DNA of 15,323 bases from JAHIVB01 sp964574705 (GTDB lineage: Bacteria > Bacillota_I > Bacilli_A > Izemoplasmatales > Hujiaoplasmataceae): positions 1 to 15,323 of the forward strand of contig CAZNOO010000030.1 of assembly GCA_964574705.1 (NCBI GenBank), given 5' to 3'. Below the pieces are notes generated by a model. The model was not told the origin of the DNA. It did no database searches and saw only the letters and a program-made list of their open reading frames with translations. Every line of letters begins with the position of its first letter. Position 1 is the first letter of the stretch. Both the position numbers and the translations under genes were made by a program. Of the stretch, positions 1-6,986 are shown in pieces.

Positions 1-1847
1 ATGATTCTAGCTCTGAAAGGAATTTCATTTCCACTGATTCCTTGCGGATATCCCGAGCCATCAAAATGTTCATGGTGGCTTAAGATATCAAGAGCGATAT
101 CAGTATACTCTGGGGAAGACGACAAGATTCGATACCCGATTTCAGAGTGTCGTTTAATCGCAGCCCATTCTTCTGCCGTAAGAGATCCTGGTTTATTCAA
201 TATCGAATCATCAATGGCGATTTTACCGATATCATGAAGGTTCCCAATGACTTTCAAAATATCAAGTTCGTCTTTTCTCATTCCAACAGCTTGTCCAATT
301 TTGAAGCAATATTCGCTAACCCGTTTCGAATGAATCTCTTCTCGTGGATTTTTAACGTGTAAGGTATGTAAAACCGTTCTAATCGCTTCGTTTCTGTTTG
401 AAGTCACTTCGAACAATTTGTGTTTATACATATCGTCTTCAGCGAATTTGATGACTTCAGCCATGGAGATATGATCATTTTTGATTTCATAGCCAAATGA
501 AACTGAGGTCTTCATGCCATGAAGAATGTTTTCTTCGATTTCATGCTTTGCGGATTCAATGAGTTTCGTCGCAACCGACTTTGAAGTATTCTTCAGTAAG
601 ACAACGAATTCATCTCCACCAATTCTCGCGACTTCACCATAAGGGTCGAATACTTCTTTCAGATAATTCGATACAGCTTTCAACAGTTCGTCTCCAGCAT
701 CATGTCCGAATGCGTCATTCATGATTTTCAACCCATTGATATCGCCCATGATGACGGCGAGAGGATAATATTCTTCTTTGTCTAGTCTCATCAGTTCTTC
801 CATGTAAAAACGTCGGTTGTAAAGACCCGTAAGCGGATCATGATAGGATAGATAAAGGATTGATTCTTCAAATTTCTTTCGATCGGTGATGTCTTGTGAA
901 AACACGGTAATTCCGATGATTAACCCATCAGAATTACGAATAGGAGAGTAATGTTCTTCCAAAAACTTACCTTTCGTCGTTTCAACTTCCATAATTCTCG
1001 AGAAGGCTTCGCCTTCAAGTGCCATAAGAAGAAAAGATTTAAGTCTATATTTCATTTCGTCGTCTTCGATGAATGACAGGAAGTTCATACCAATCGATAT
1101 CTCTTTTTGATAATACTTTTCCATGGATTGTTTATGGTACTGATTAAAAGACAAATAATTGAGTTGTCTGTCCAGCGCGTAAATTTCCATTGAGACTGCG
1201 GAATCAATAGAAGCTTCAAGCAACAGTTTTCCATTGATCAGTTCTTCGTGAGAAGTCAGCCTTTCAACTTGGTTTCGAACGGATATCGCTAAAACCATCG
1301 TGACAAGCGGGAACATTCCAAGGAAAGGCAGCGCAATGTTAGAAATCACATCAAAGGCTCCTGGCCAAGGTGTCGCAAGTTGACACAAGAGTGTGACGAC
1401 ATGGACGATAACTCCAAAAAGATAAAATTCAAGCCATGAGGGCATTTTTGGTAAAACTTTTCTGATATGTTTCCAAGAAAGACCAATCGATGACGTCGTT
1501 AAAATTGTCAGCACACCGGCATAAACGCCGATGCCTCCAACAATAATTCTATAAATGAGTGAAATGACAACGGAGATGAGCGTCGTAATCCATCCAAAGA
1601 ACATTCCGGTAACACTTAACAATACGGATCTACTATCAAAAATAAGTCCGGGAGCGGAGGTCCATGGATTTAACATGACCAATACTGCAAAAGCACCAAT
1701 GACTACACCAAGGAGGATTTTCTTTGTCAACGCTTTTTCTTTCGGCTTGAAGTTCGTCGCGCCGTAAACAAAAACCAGAGCAAACAAAAGCACTGAGTTT
1801 CGAATTAAATCGCTTAAATTATCTGCAATACTTGACAAAAAAGGCAT
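1..1847 (-). CDS. LytS-like membrane sensor with PAS, GGDEF and HD-GYP domains (C-terminus cut by window edge)
   Basis: Predicted bifunctional cyclic-di-GMP enzyme: GGDEF domains make c-di-GMP and HD-GYP domains hydrolyse it. The ATG at 1847 follows a GGAGGTGG ribosome site. Residues 1 to about 195 hold five or six membrane helices, with the Asp-x-Arg and YR...GG pattern of the 5TM-5TMR_LYT sensor family around residues 65-105. A PAS-like region follows (about 205-320, ending in SQDITDRKK). The GGDEF domain (about 330-490) has an intact GGDEF at 410-414 and the metal-binding GDINGLK segment upstream. No RxxD inhibitory site is visible just before GGDEF, where the residues read DPYGEVAR. The HD-GYP domain has HD at 538-539 in HDIGKIAI, a later HHEHFDGSGYP, and GYP at 599-601. 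615 codons are in view and perhaps 50-70 more lie outside. Both catalytic centres look complete, so net activity cannot be predicted. The sensed signal is unknown. Confidence 0.93.
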   Translation of the reverse strand, partial: MPFLSSIADNLSDLIRNSVLLFALVFVYGATNFKPKEKALTKKILLGVVIGAFAVLVMLNPWTSAPGLIFDSRSVLLSVTGMFFGWITTLISVVISLIYRIIVGGIGVYAGVLTILTTSSIGLSWKHIRKVLPKMPSWLEFYLFGVIVHVVTLLCQLATPWPGAFDVISNIALPFLGMFPLVTMVLAISVRNQVERLTSHEELINGKLLLEASIDSAVSMEIYALDRQLNYLSFNQYHKQSMEKYYQKEISIGMNFLSFIEDDEMKYRLKSFLLMALEGEAFSRIMEVETTKGKFLEEHYSPIRNSDGLIIGITVFSQDITDRKKFEESILYLSYHDPLTGLYNRRFYMEELMRLDKEEYYPLAVIMGDINGLKIMNDAFGHDAGDELLKAVSNYLKEVFDPYGEVARIGGDEFVVLLKNTSKSVATKLIESAKHEIEENILHGMKTSVSFGYEIKNDHISMAEVIKFAEDDMYKHKLFEVTSNRNEAIRTVLHTLHVKNPREEIHSKRVSEYCFKIGQAVGMRKDELDILKVIGNLHDIGKIAIDDSILNKPGSLTAEEWAAIKRHSEIGYRILSSSPEYTDIALDILSHHEHFDGSGYPQGISGNEIPFRARI

Positions 1848-1885
1848 ATTCCACCTCCAAGTTCGTCCATATTCTATATAGGTTT

Positions 1886-1894
1886 ATTGTATCA
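1886..1894 (-). promoter_or_regulatory. Probable extended -10 promoter for the GGDEF/HD-GYP gene
   Basis: On the minus strand a TACAAT hexamer at 1891-1886 is preceded by TGA, giving an extended -10 (TGnTACAAT). It predicts a leader of about 30 nt before the ATG at 1847. No good -35 box is visible 16-18 bp upstream, which extended -10 promoters can tolerate. The 97-bp gap upstream is very AT-rich and contains an ATATCT-AC-AGATAT dyad, but I see no convincing terminator for the preceding MBL gene, so read-through is possible. Confidence 0.4.
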
Positions 1895-1944
1895 CAATCA
1901 TTAATATATCTCTATATATCTGTAGATATTATTATAATTTTTTA

Positions 1945-2559
1945 CTAAATTATTACATTTTTTTTAATTTGAGACAGCTTTGATGCAGCACCGTGCCCAG
2001 GCATGCACAAGGTATCATTTGAAAAATGGTTATAGATTCCTTTGATGGATTCTCGAATCATTTTTGAACTTCCGGTCGCCAAATCCGTTCTGCCGATTCC
2101 ATCTGAAAACAAGGTATCTCCGGTGAGTAAAGTTTTTCCGAACAGGAAGCAACTTGATCCTCCCGTATGACCGGGTGTGTGGTGAATTGAAAAAGATAGT
2201 TCGTCAATTGACAATTCTTCTTTTCCTTTAAACAGAATGATTTCAGTATTCTTCTTTAGTGAAAATCCACTTCCAAAGGCGGTTGAATAGTTGAGTGATG
2301 AATCAAATAGAAAGGATTTTTCAGACTCGTGAATGTAGACTGGAAAAGAAACATCACTCAAAAGCATTTTTAAATCACGGATATGATCAAAATGTCCATG
2401 TGTTAAGAGGCACGCTTTCAAGTGAAGTCCAGATTCCTTCAAGGTAGAAAGAATTTGTTCTCCGTTGAATCCTGGGTCGATGACGATTGCATTTTCCTTT
2501 TCAATCACAAGATAGCTATTTTGAGAAGCGACATTGTCACTATACGTTAGTATTTTCAT
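1945..2559 (-). CDS. MBL-fold hydrolase, glyoxalase II-like (YqgX/GloB type)
   Basis: A 204-residue metallo-beta-lactamase-fold protein. The full metal ligand set is visible: H54-x-H56-x-D58-H59 in THGHFDH, H131 in TPGHTGGS, D148 in GDTLF, and H189 in MPGHG. The compact length and the GDTLFSDGIGRTDL segment fit the short glyoxalase II-like group (YqgX of Bacillus), which hydrolyses thioesters such as S-lactoyl-thiols. The thiol substrate here is unknown. It lacks the C-terminal domain of classical GloB. Its ATG overlaps the stop of the ROK kinase gene by four bases (ATGA), so the two genes are almost certainly co-transcribed and translationally coupled. A methylglyoxal-detoxification role next to a sugar kinase is reasonable but inferred. 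Confidence 0.85.
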   Translation of the reverse strand: MKILTYSDNVASQNSYLVIEKENAIVIDPGFNGEQILSTLKESGLHLKACLLTHGHFDHIRDLKMLLSDVSFPVYIHESEKSFLFDSSLNYSTAFGSGFSLKKNTEIILFKGKEELSIDELSFSIHHTPGHTGGSSCFLFGKTLLTGDTLFSDGIGRTDLATGSSKMIRESIKGIYNHFSNDTLCMPGHGAASKLSQIKKNVII

Positions 2560-3643
2560 GATTTGACGAGGCTCGCTGCACCATAGATTCCAGCATCGTT
2601 TCCAAGAACTGAAATCTTGATGTTCGTTTTTGTTACAAAGGGAAGAACATATGGATAGTATCTTTCCTCAATTAGTTTTATTAAAAAATCACCAGCAAGA
2701 GAAACACCTCCACCAATCACGAAAATATCAGGATTGATGGTATAAGTCATGTTCGCGAACATGACTGCGATATAGTCCGCAACTTCTCTCACTACTTCTA
2801 ATGCAAGAGAATCTCCTTCTTTTGCATAATCGATGACTTTTTTGGCAGAGAATCCATTTGGATAATTTCGAAGTGCAGAGGGTGTTTTAGTATGTTCTAA
2901 CTTGTAATGAGCAAGGCGGATGATTCCTGTCGCAGATGCGACGGTTTCAAGGCACCCTTTTTTTCCGCAGTTGCATGAAAAACCATACTTATGATCAACG
3001 ATCATATGTCCAATTTCACCGGCAACGCCGTTGACGCCGTCGACGATGTGGCCGTGAGAAATGATTCCACCACCGATTCCAGTTCCAATCGTCATCATTG
3101 CGACATTGGTATGACCTTTCGCAATTCCGTGCTTATATTCTCCAAACGCTGCCGTATTNNNNNNNNNNNNNNNNNNNNNNNNNNNNNNNNNNNNNNNNNN
3201 NNNNNNNNNNNNNNNNNNNNNNNNNNNNNNNNNNNNNNNNNNNNNNNNNNNNNNNNNNCATTGGTATGACCTTTCGCAATTCCGTGCTTATATTCTCCAA
3301 ACGCTGCCGTATTGGCGTCGTTTGAAACATGGATGATTAAATCATCTCTATGAATAATGTTCAAAAACTCTTTCTTTAAGTCAACTCTATCCCAGCCAAG
3401 ATTAACGCATTTTTGGATTATATCTCTAAACACCGGACCCGGCACGCCAAATCCAATTCCTTCGATTTCGTCAATGTTTGTCTTTTCGACAATTGACGCA
3501 GCAATTTCTTTTAATATCAAAGAACCGTTCGATGAAAGGTTCGTTGGAATACTCCATCGTTCTAAGAGATTAAACTCCATGTCAAAAAGGCCGAATTTAA
3601 TCGACGTTCCACCGATATCGACACCGCATAAGTACTTTTTCAT
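2556..3643 (-). CDS. glcK: ROK-family glucokinase, interrupted by an assembly gap
   Basis: ATP-dependent sugar kinase, most likely glucokinase (glucose to glucose-6-phosphate). The phosphate-binding DIGGTSIKFG lies at residues 9-18 and the active-site NDAN motif follows in the first half. The second half has IGTGIGGG, the EIGHM segment and the ROK zinc site CNCGKKGC, and ends in VIGGGVS...LGNDAGIYGAA. As written, the frame is broken by 100 Ns (3159-3258) flanked by identical 55-bp copies. Removing one copy and the Ns deletes 155 bp and puts both halves in one frame, giving a 310-residue protein of normal family length. I chose the ATG at 3643 because GAGG lies 6 nt upstream; the in-frame TTG at 3649 would abut that site. 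Other ROK substrates (fructose, N-acetyl sugars) cannot be excluded. It is coupled to the MBL gene downstream. Confidence 0.88.
3104..3158. repeat. 55-bp direct duplicate, left copy (contig overlap artefact)
   Basis: This stretch is identical base for base to 3259-3313 on the other side of the N run. It encodes the same ROK kinase peptide (NTAAFGEYKHGIAKGHTN) in both copies. The exact length of 55 matches a common de Bruijn k-mer size, so it is best read as unmerged contig ends rather than as a biological repeat. Confidence 0.95.
3159..3258. other. 100-N assembly gap
   Basis: A run of exactly 100 Ns, a conventional placeholder length. Because the flanks overlap by 55 bp and the kinase is complete once they are merged, there is probably no missing sequence here. 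Confidence 0.97.
3259..3313. repeat. 55-bp direct duplicate, right copy (contig overlap artefact)
   Basis: Second copy of 3104-3158. Its right end runs directly into the N-terminal half of the ROK kinase, as the left copy does into the C-terminal half, which is what two overlapping contig ends would look like. Confidence 0.95.
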
Positions 3644-3686
3644 AGGCAACCTCGATTCAACAATTAGTATTTTTCAGCATAATAAG

Positions 3687-3709
3687 AAAAAAACCTCCAA
3701 ATGGAAGTT
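3687..3709 (-). terminator. Intrinsic terminator of rpmG
   Basis: On the minus strand AACTTCC, an ATTT loop and GGAGGTT form a 7-bp stem with one G-U pair, followed by TTTTTTT. The stem overlaps the rpmG stop codon. The ROK kinase starts only 44 bp further on and has no clear promoter of its own, so partial read-through from rpmG is likely. Confidence 0.6.
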
Positions 3710-3857
3710 ATTTCTTTTCTTTATGCGCTGTGTGTTTTTGGCATTTAGGGCAATATTTTTGGACTTCCATCCTGTCAGGATGCGTTTTTTTATCCTTCGT
3801 GAGCGTATAGTTTTCTTCCTTACACACTGTACACTTTAACGTAAATTGTGTTCTCAT
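3708..3857 (-). CDS. rpmG: 50S ribosomal protein L33
   Basis: A 49-residue protein beginning MRTQFTLKCTVCKEENY, with the YCPKCQKHT motif and a lysine-rich C-terminus, as in bacterial L33. Two CxxC pairs (KCTVC and YCPKC) are present, so this is the zinc-ribbon (C+) form. GGAGG is placed 7 nt before the ATG. The gene has its own likely promoter upstream and a terminator at its stop codon. In Bacillus, L33 is also encoded near glucokinase and the YqgX hydrolase, so the neighbourhood resembles an old conserved cluster (from memory, not checked). It is too short for many ORF callers. Confidence 0.95.
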   Translation of the reverse strand: MRTQFTLKCTVCKEENYTLTKDKKTHPDRMEVQKYCPKCQKHTAHKEKK

Positions 3858-3885
3858 TCAAAATCCTCCAATCAGTCACTTCTAT

Positions 3886-3914
3886 ATTCTATTATTTCTC
3901 GGTCAAAAAAGCAA
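3886..3914 (-). promoter_or_regulatory. Candidate sigma-A promoter of rpmG
   Basis: On the minus strand TTGCTT (3914-3909), 17 bp spacing and TAGAAT (3891-3886). The -10 matches 5 of 6 consensus bases and the -35 only 3 of 6. The leader would be about 20-25 nt including the GGAGG site. No convincing terminator is seen for the DUF1295 gene just upstream. Confidence 0.45.
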
Positions 3915-3942
3915 GTAAAAAAAGTCCGTTTCCAATAAAATA

Positions 3943-4725
3943 TTACTTTCTAGGAGGCAATGGGAAAAAGACACTGGTTTTTGCGGCGTATTCTAGATAG
4001 CCCGGCTTTTTCATTGCCTTCTTTTCAAGAAGCGGAATTCCACTTACGAACAAAAGTAACAATGTAATCAAGACAGGACTCAGTAAAGCTATAACAAACC
4101 ACGGCATGAAAACGACCATGATGAAGATGCCCCACCATACGACAGTTTCACCAAAATAATTGGGATGTCTTGTATATTTCCAAAGACCTGACGTCATGAT
4201 TTTACCTGGTTCGGTTCTTGTCTTTAAGAATCGTCTTAACTGAATGTCTCCAATCGATTCAAATCCAAGTCCGAAAAGGAATACAAAAGCTCCAATCAGT
4301 AGAAAAATCAAATTACCGTTACTGGGACTCATATAAACAAATATGAGGGTAGCTGATATGATCAGCATAAATAATCCTTGAATCATAAATACTTTAAAAT
4401 AAGCCTGAAGTCCTGGATGGTTGTTTCCCCACTTCTTTCTCATTTCAACGTATCTGTAATCTTCGGGTTTTTTGAAATTGCGAACTGAGATATAAAGAAA
4501 GAGTCGTAACCCCCATAAGATCATCGCAAGACTCACAAAAAGTTGAGGCAAAGTGAGGACTCCATTTACAACCAATCCATAAACGATAGAATAAACACTA
4601 AGTAGTGCAAATCCAAGTCCCCATCCGATATCAACGATGGAATTGTTTTTCTTGATCTGGGCAATGATGAAAAAAACTGTAAAATAAAGCAGTAAAAGAA
4701 TTAAAAGTCCATAGATATAATTCAT
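3943..4725 (-). CDS. DUF1295 family integral membrane protein (steroid 5-alpha-reductase / ICMT-like fold)
   Basis: A 260-residue protein with about seven hydrophobic segments. The DUF1295 hallmarks are IVDIGWG (residues 30-36), the RLFLYISVRN / PEDYRY loop (about 74-91), and LWKYTRHPNYFGE (181-193) followed by WWG. The RHPNYFGE motif is shared with NADPH-dependent steroid 5-alpha-reductase-like and isoprenylcysteine methyltransferase-like enzymes that act on lipids inside the membrane. The real substrate is unknown. I chose the ATG at 4725 because AGGAGG precedes it closely; upstream in-frame sequence overlaps the neighbouring gene. It begins one base after the fused fatty-acid kinase stop codon, so it is the last gene of that operon. 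The lipid-modification role is inferred from the family and context. Confidence 0.85.
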   Translation of the reverse strand: MNYIYGLLILLLLYFTVFFIIAQIKKNNSIVDIGWGLGFALLSVYSIVYGLVVNGVLTLPQLFVSLAMILWGLRLFLYISVRNFKKPEDYRYVEMRKKWGNNHPGLQAYFKVFMIQGLFMLIISATLIFVYMSPSNGNLIFLLIGAFVFLFGLGFESIGDIQLRRFLKTRTEPGKIMTSGLWKYTRHPNYFGETVVWWGIFIMVVFMPWFVIALLSPVLITLLLLFVSGIPLLEKKAMKKPGYLEYAAKTSVFFPLPPRK

Positions 4726-4726
4726 C

Positions 4727-6472
4727 CTAGACCTCCTCTTTGAAGATGACACTGACCGCGACGGCACCAAGTCCTGCATTCATAGAAAGGACAGGTCCGA
4801 TTTCGGTAATGTATTCCGGTTTCAATCCGGTCAGTTTTTCAATTTTATCCGTTAGTTTTAAGCATCTCTGTTCTGCCATTGAATGAACCATGGCATAAGA
4901 TTCTATCTCACCTTTTTCCAAAAGCGCAAGAATCTTCTTCTCGTTGGAGCGTAGTCTTAATGCTTTCGCTTCAATGGTTCCTCCACCGTCTTTATCTAAA
5001 GAAATGACAGGTTTTAAATTCATGATTTTCGCTGCGAGTCCGGTCACTTTAGAAATGCGTCCTTGCTTGACCATGTATTTGAGTGTGTTGACGGACACAT
5101 AAATCTTTGTGCGTTTCCTTTGGTCTTCAAGCGTTGAGACAATTTCTTCCAGAGACATGTTTTCTCGCGCCATGATCGCTGCATTGAGTACAAGCTGTCC
5201 CTCAGCACCCGAATTGAGTTTAGAATCGAATACGGTCACTTTTGGATGCGTTAATGCATATTGGTTAATCGCATTGTAAGTCCCTGATAGTTTTGAAGCG
5301 ACGCTGATGAACAAAATTTGTTCATAGTGTTCGCCTAAAAAATCAAGCATTCGTTCAATCGTCGCTTTATCAGGTTGTGAGGATGAAAAATGTTTTGCTT
5401 GTGAAATCATATGATAGAACGTTTTTGTTGTGACGCTCACTTGGTCAAGATAGGAATAGTCATCGACCATTAAATATACTGGAATCATGTGGATATGGTA
5501 CTTGTCTTTCACGGCAAGCGGAATGTCCGCAATCGAATCCGTAACAATCGCAACTTTGTAATCAAGATCTTCAATCGATTGTTTTTGTCTTAACATGTCA
5601 TCAACCTTCTGGTTCGTGACAGTCGAGACGTTTCTCAGTTTCAAGAAAAAGACATCAGGTTGGTTGGTATGAATATGAATTCTCATATTGTCCTGGTTTC
5701 CAGAGACAATTAAAGAAGATCCGTCTTTTGAAAACAGAGAAATAATGCTGTCTTTTGAAATTTTAACATCTTTTAAGTGCGCTTCTGTGCAGAAACGTTC
5801 TTCAATAACCATTTCATGAACGCTAGCAAAAGCTTCGTCTTCTGCGACTTCAGTGTACGTAAACTCTGTATTACCAGTTTGAAGATACTGATTCACACCT
5901 TCAAGGAAGGCTGTAAATCCTTCTGCACCTGCATCAACGACGCCACTTTCTTTGAGGATTGGAAGTTCATTTGGGGTTTCAAGTAAAGACGATTTTGCGA
6001 GCGTTAAAGAAGTCTCAAAATAAGACTTCACGTCTTTGAAGTTTTGATGATTGAATGCTTTTCTTAAGACCGTCAAAATCGTTCCTTCGACGGGATTCAT
6101 AATCGCATGGTAAGCTTTTTGAATCGCATGGGTCACCGCTTCATGAAACTCTTCGATTTTCGCACTTGCTTTTCCCTTAAGGGATTCAGCAAGTCCATTT
6201 AGGTATTCTGAAAAAATGATTCCAGAATTTCCACGAGAACCGTTCATTGCAGCATATGCGATGGAATCCATCGCAACGCTTAAATCGTCGTCAGGTTTTG
6301 CCTGATCGAGGATTGTCTGCATTAAATAAGCCATATTGCTGCCAGTATCGCCATCGGGAACTGGAAAGACATTGATTTTATTCAAGTGGGATTTGATATG
6401 GATGAGGTTTCTCGCACCCGTCATGAATGCATAATAAATATCGTTTCCCCTTAATACAAGTAAATCACTCAT
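4727..6472 (-). CDS. Fused fatty-acid kinase: DAK2 kinase + FakA middle domain + DegV/FakB fatty-acid-binding domain
   Basis: A 581-residue fusion. The DAK2/FakA nucleotide-binding domain spans residues 1 to about 195, with NVFPVPDGDTGSNM (D40, D42) and SRGNSGIIFSEY. The middle domain follows (about 215-300), keeping the FakA-type zinc ligands C228 in ERFCTE and H266/H268 in RIHIHT. A complete DegV/EDD domain occupies 305-581, with VTDSIADIP, SSSQPD, ASKLSGTYN, VDS-like FDSKLNSG, and QGRISK followed by NLKPVIS. In Fak systems FakB holds a fatty acid and FakA phosphorylates it to acyl-phosphate for phospholipid synthesis, so this protein plausibly does both in one chain. The ATG at 6472 overlaps the DUF2177 stop (ATGA) and lacks its own strong ribosome site, implying translational coupling. 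Homology begins right after this start (LRGNDIYYAFMTGA). The function of the fusion is inferred. Confidence 0.88.
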   Translation of the reverse strand: MSDLLVLRGNDIYYAFMTGARNLIHIKSHLNKINVFPVPDGDTGSNMAYLMQTILDQAKPDDDLSVAMDSIAYAAMNGSRGNSGIIFSEYLNGLAESLKGKASAKIEEFHEAVTHAIQKAYHAIMNPVEGTILTVLRKAFNHQNFKDVKSYFETSLTLAKSSLLETPNELPILKESGVVDAGAEGFTAFLEGVNQYLQTGNTEFTYTEVAEDEAFASVHEMVIEERFCTEAHLKDVKISKDSIISLFSKDGSSLIVSGNQDNMRIHIHTNQPDVFFLKLRNVSTVTNQKVDDMLRQKQSIEDLDYKVAIVTDSIADIPLAVKDKYHIHMIPVYLMVDDYSYLDQVSVTTKTFYHMISQAKHFSSSQPDKATIERMLDFLGEHYEQILFISVASKLSGTYNAINQYALTHPKVTVFDSKLNSGAEGQLVLNAAIMARENMSLEEIVSTLEDQRKRTKIYVSVNTLKYMVKQGRISKVTGLAAKIMNLKPVISLDKDGGGTIEAKALRLRSNEKKILALLEKGEIESYAMVHSMAEQRCLKLTDKIEKLTGLKPEYITEIGPVLSMNAGLGAVAVSVIFKEEV

Positions 6473-6855
6473 TTTAAGATGAGATAAGTGAGGGAAGACA
6501 CAAGTCCTCCGAGGACAGTCCCCCATGCCAAATCGATGACGGTGATAACGACTGGCCAGTCTTTAAGAGTTGCTAGGTTTGTTAAATCATAAGTTGCATA
6601 GGTAATTAGGCCAAAGAACATGCCTGTGAACATTGCGGTTAAAAATGATTCTTTTGCAAGTGCCGGATTAATGACGAAGAATACTAGTCCAACAACAAAC
6701 AATAGATAAAAGATAATGGCTGGAACCCATTTGACGTCTCCCATGAAAGAACCAAGGTATTGGCTGTAGATTTTTCTTGAAATCAAAGTCAACCAAATTA
6801 AATCAATCACAAAAAAGATGAGAAAAGCAATTCCGTATGTTTTTAAAAATTCCAT
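6469..6855 (-). CDS. DUF2177 family integral membrane protein
   Basis: A 128-residue protein with four predicted membrane helices. It has the DUF2177 signatures DLIWL (residues 18-22), ATYDLTNLATLKDWP (about 87-101) and DLAWGT (108-113). The conserved acidic and aromatic residues inside the helices suggest a channel, carrier or lipid-binding role, but no function has been established that I know of. AAGGAG is placed 5-7 nt before the ATG. It is the first gene of a three-gene operon: its TGA stop overlaps the fatty-acid kinase ATG by four bases. That coupling to a Fak fusion and a DUF1295 enzyme suggests work on membrane lipids. Confidence 0.85.
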   Translation of the reverse strand: MEFLKTYGIAFLIFFVIDLIWLTLISRKIYSQYLGSFMGDVKWVPAIIFYLLFVVGLVFFVINPALAKESFLTAMFTGMFFGLITYATYDLTNLATLKDWPVVITVIDLAWGTVLGGLVSSLTYLILK

Positions 6856-6875
6856 AATATCACTCCTTACGATAT

Positions 6876-6894
6876 TACTATATCACATATAGTA
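6876..6894 (-). promoter_or_regulatory. Perfect 19-bp dyad, candidate operator of the DUF2177-Fak-DUF1295 operon
   Basis: TACTATAT, a 3-bp spacer and ATATAGTA form a perfect 8+3+8 inverted repeat 21 bp before the ATG. It overlaps the best -10 candidates (TACTAT or TATAGT), which is where a repressor would act. A weak -35 (GTGCAA, 6916-6911) lies 16 bp upstream of TACTAT. A second small dyad, AATATC/GATATT at 6856-6876, would place the ribosome site in its loop. The high AT content makes chance dyads more likely, so the operator reading is tentative. Confidence 0.45.
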
Positions 6895-6930
6895 CTTTAA
6901 GAAAAATATCTTGCACTAAAAAAGTTGTAA

Positions 6931-6981
6931 AAAAACAGAAAAAGCCCTTCTGCAAGTCTCACAAGACTTGAAAAGGGCTTT
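6931..6981 (-). terminator. Strong intrinsic terminator of the gdhA-serA operon
   Basis: On the minus strand AAAGCCCTT pairs with AAGGGCTTT, enclosing a second stem CAAGTCT/AGACTTG with a 4-nt loop. TTTTTCTG and TTTTTTT follow. It starts six bases after the serA stop codon. The tall stem and double T tract make it the clearest terminator in the window. Confidence 0.92.
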
Positions 6982-6986
6982 ATGAA

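Noticed and set aside
1555..1767. 70-codon plus-strand ORF opposite the sensor membrane domain
   Set aside because: It is the complement of the 5TM-5TMR_LYT coding region and has no translation signal.
3104..3313. The 55-bp repeat as a mobile-element target duplication or a real tandem repeat
   Set aside because: The copies border a 100-N placeholder, are exactly one common k-mer length, and merging them repairs a conserved gene.
3098..3330. Plus- and minus-strand ORFs reading through the N run
   Set aside because: They are made only by the Ns and the duplicated 55-mer and vanish once the contig ends are merged.
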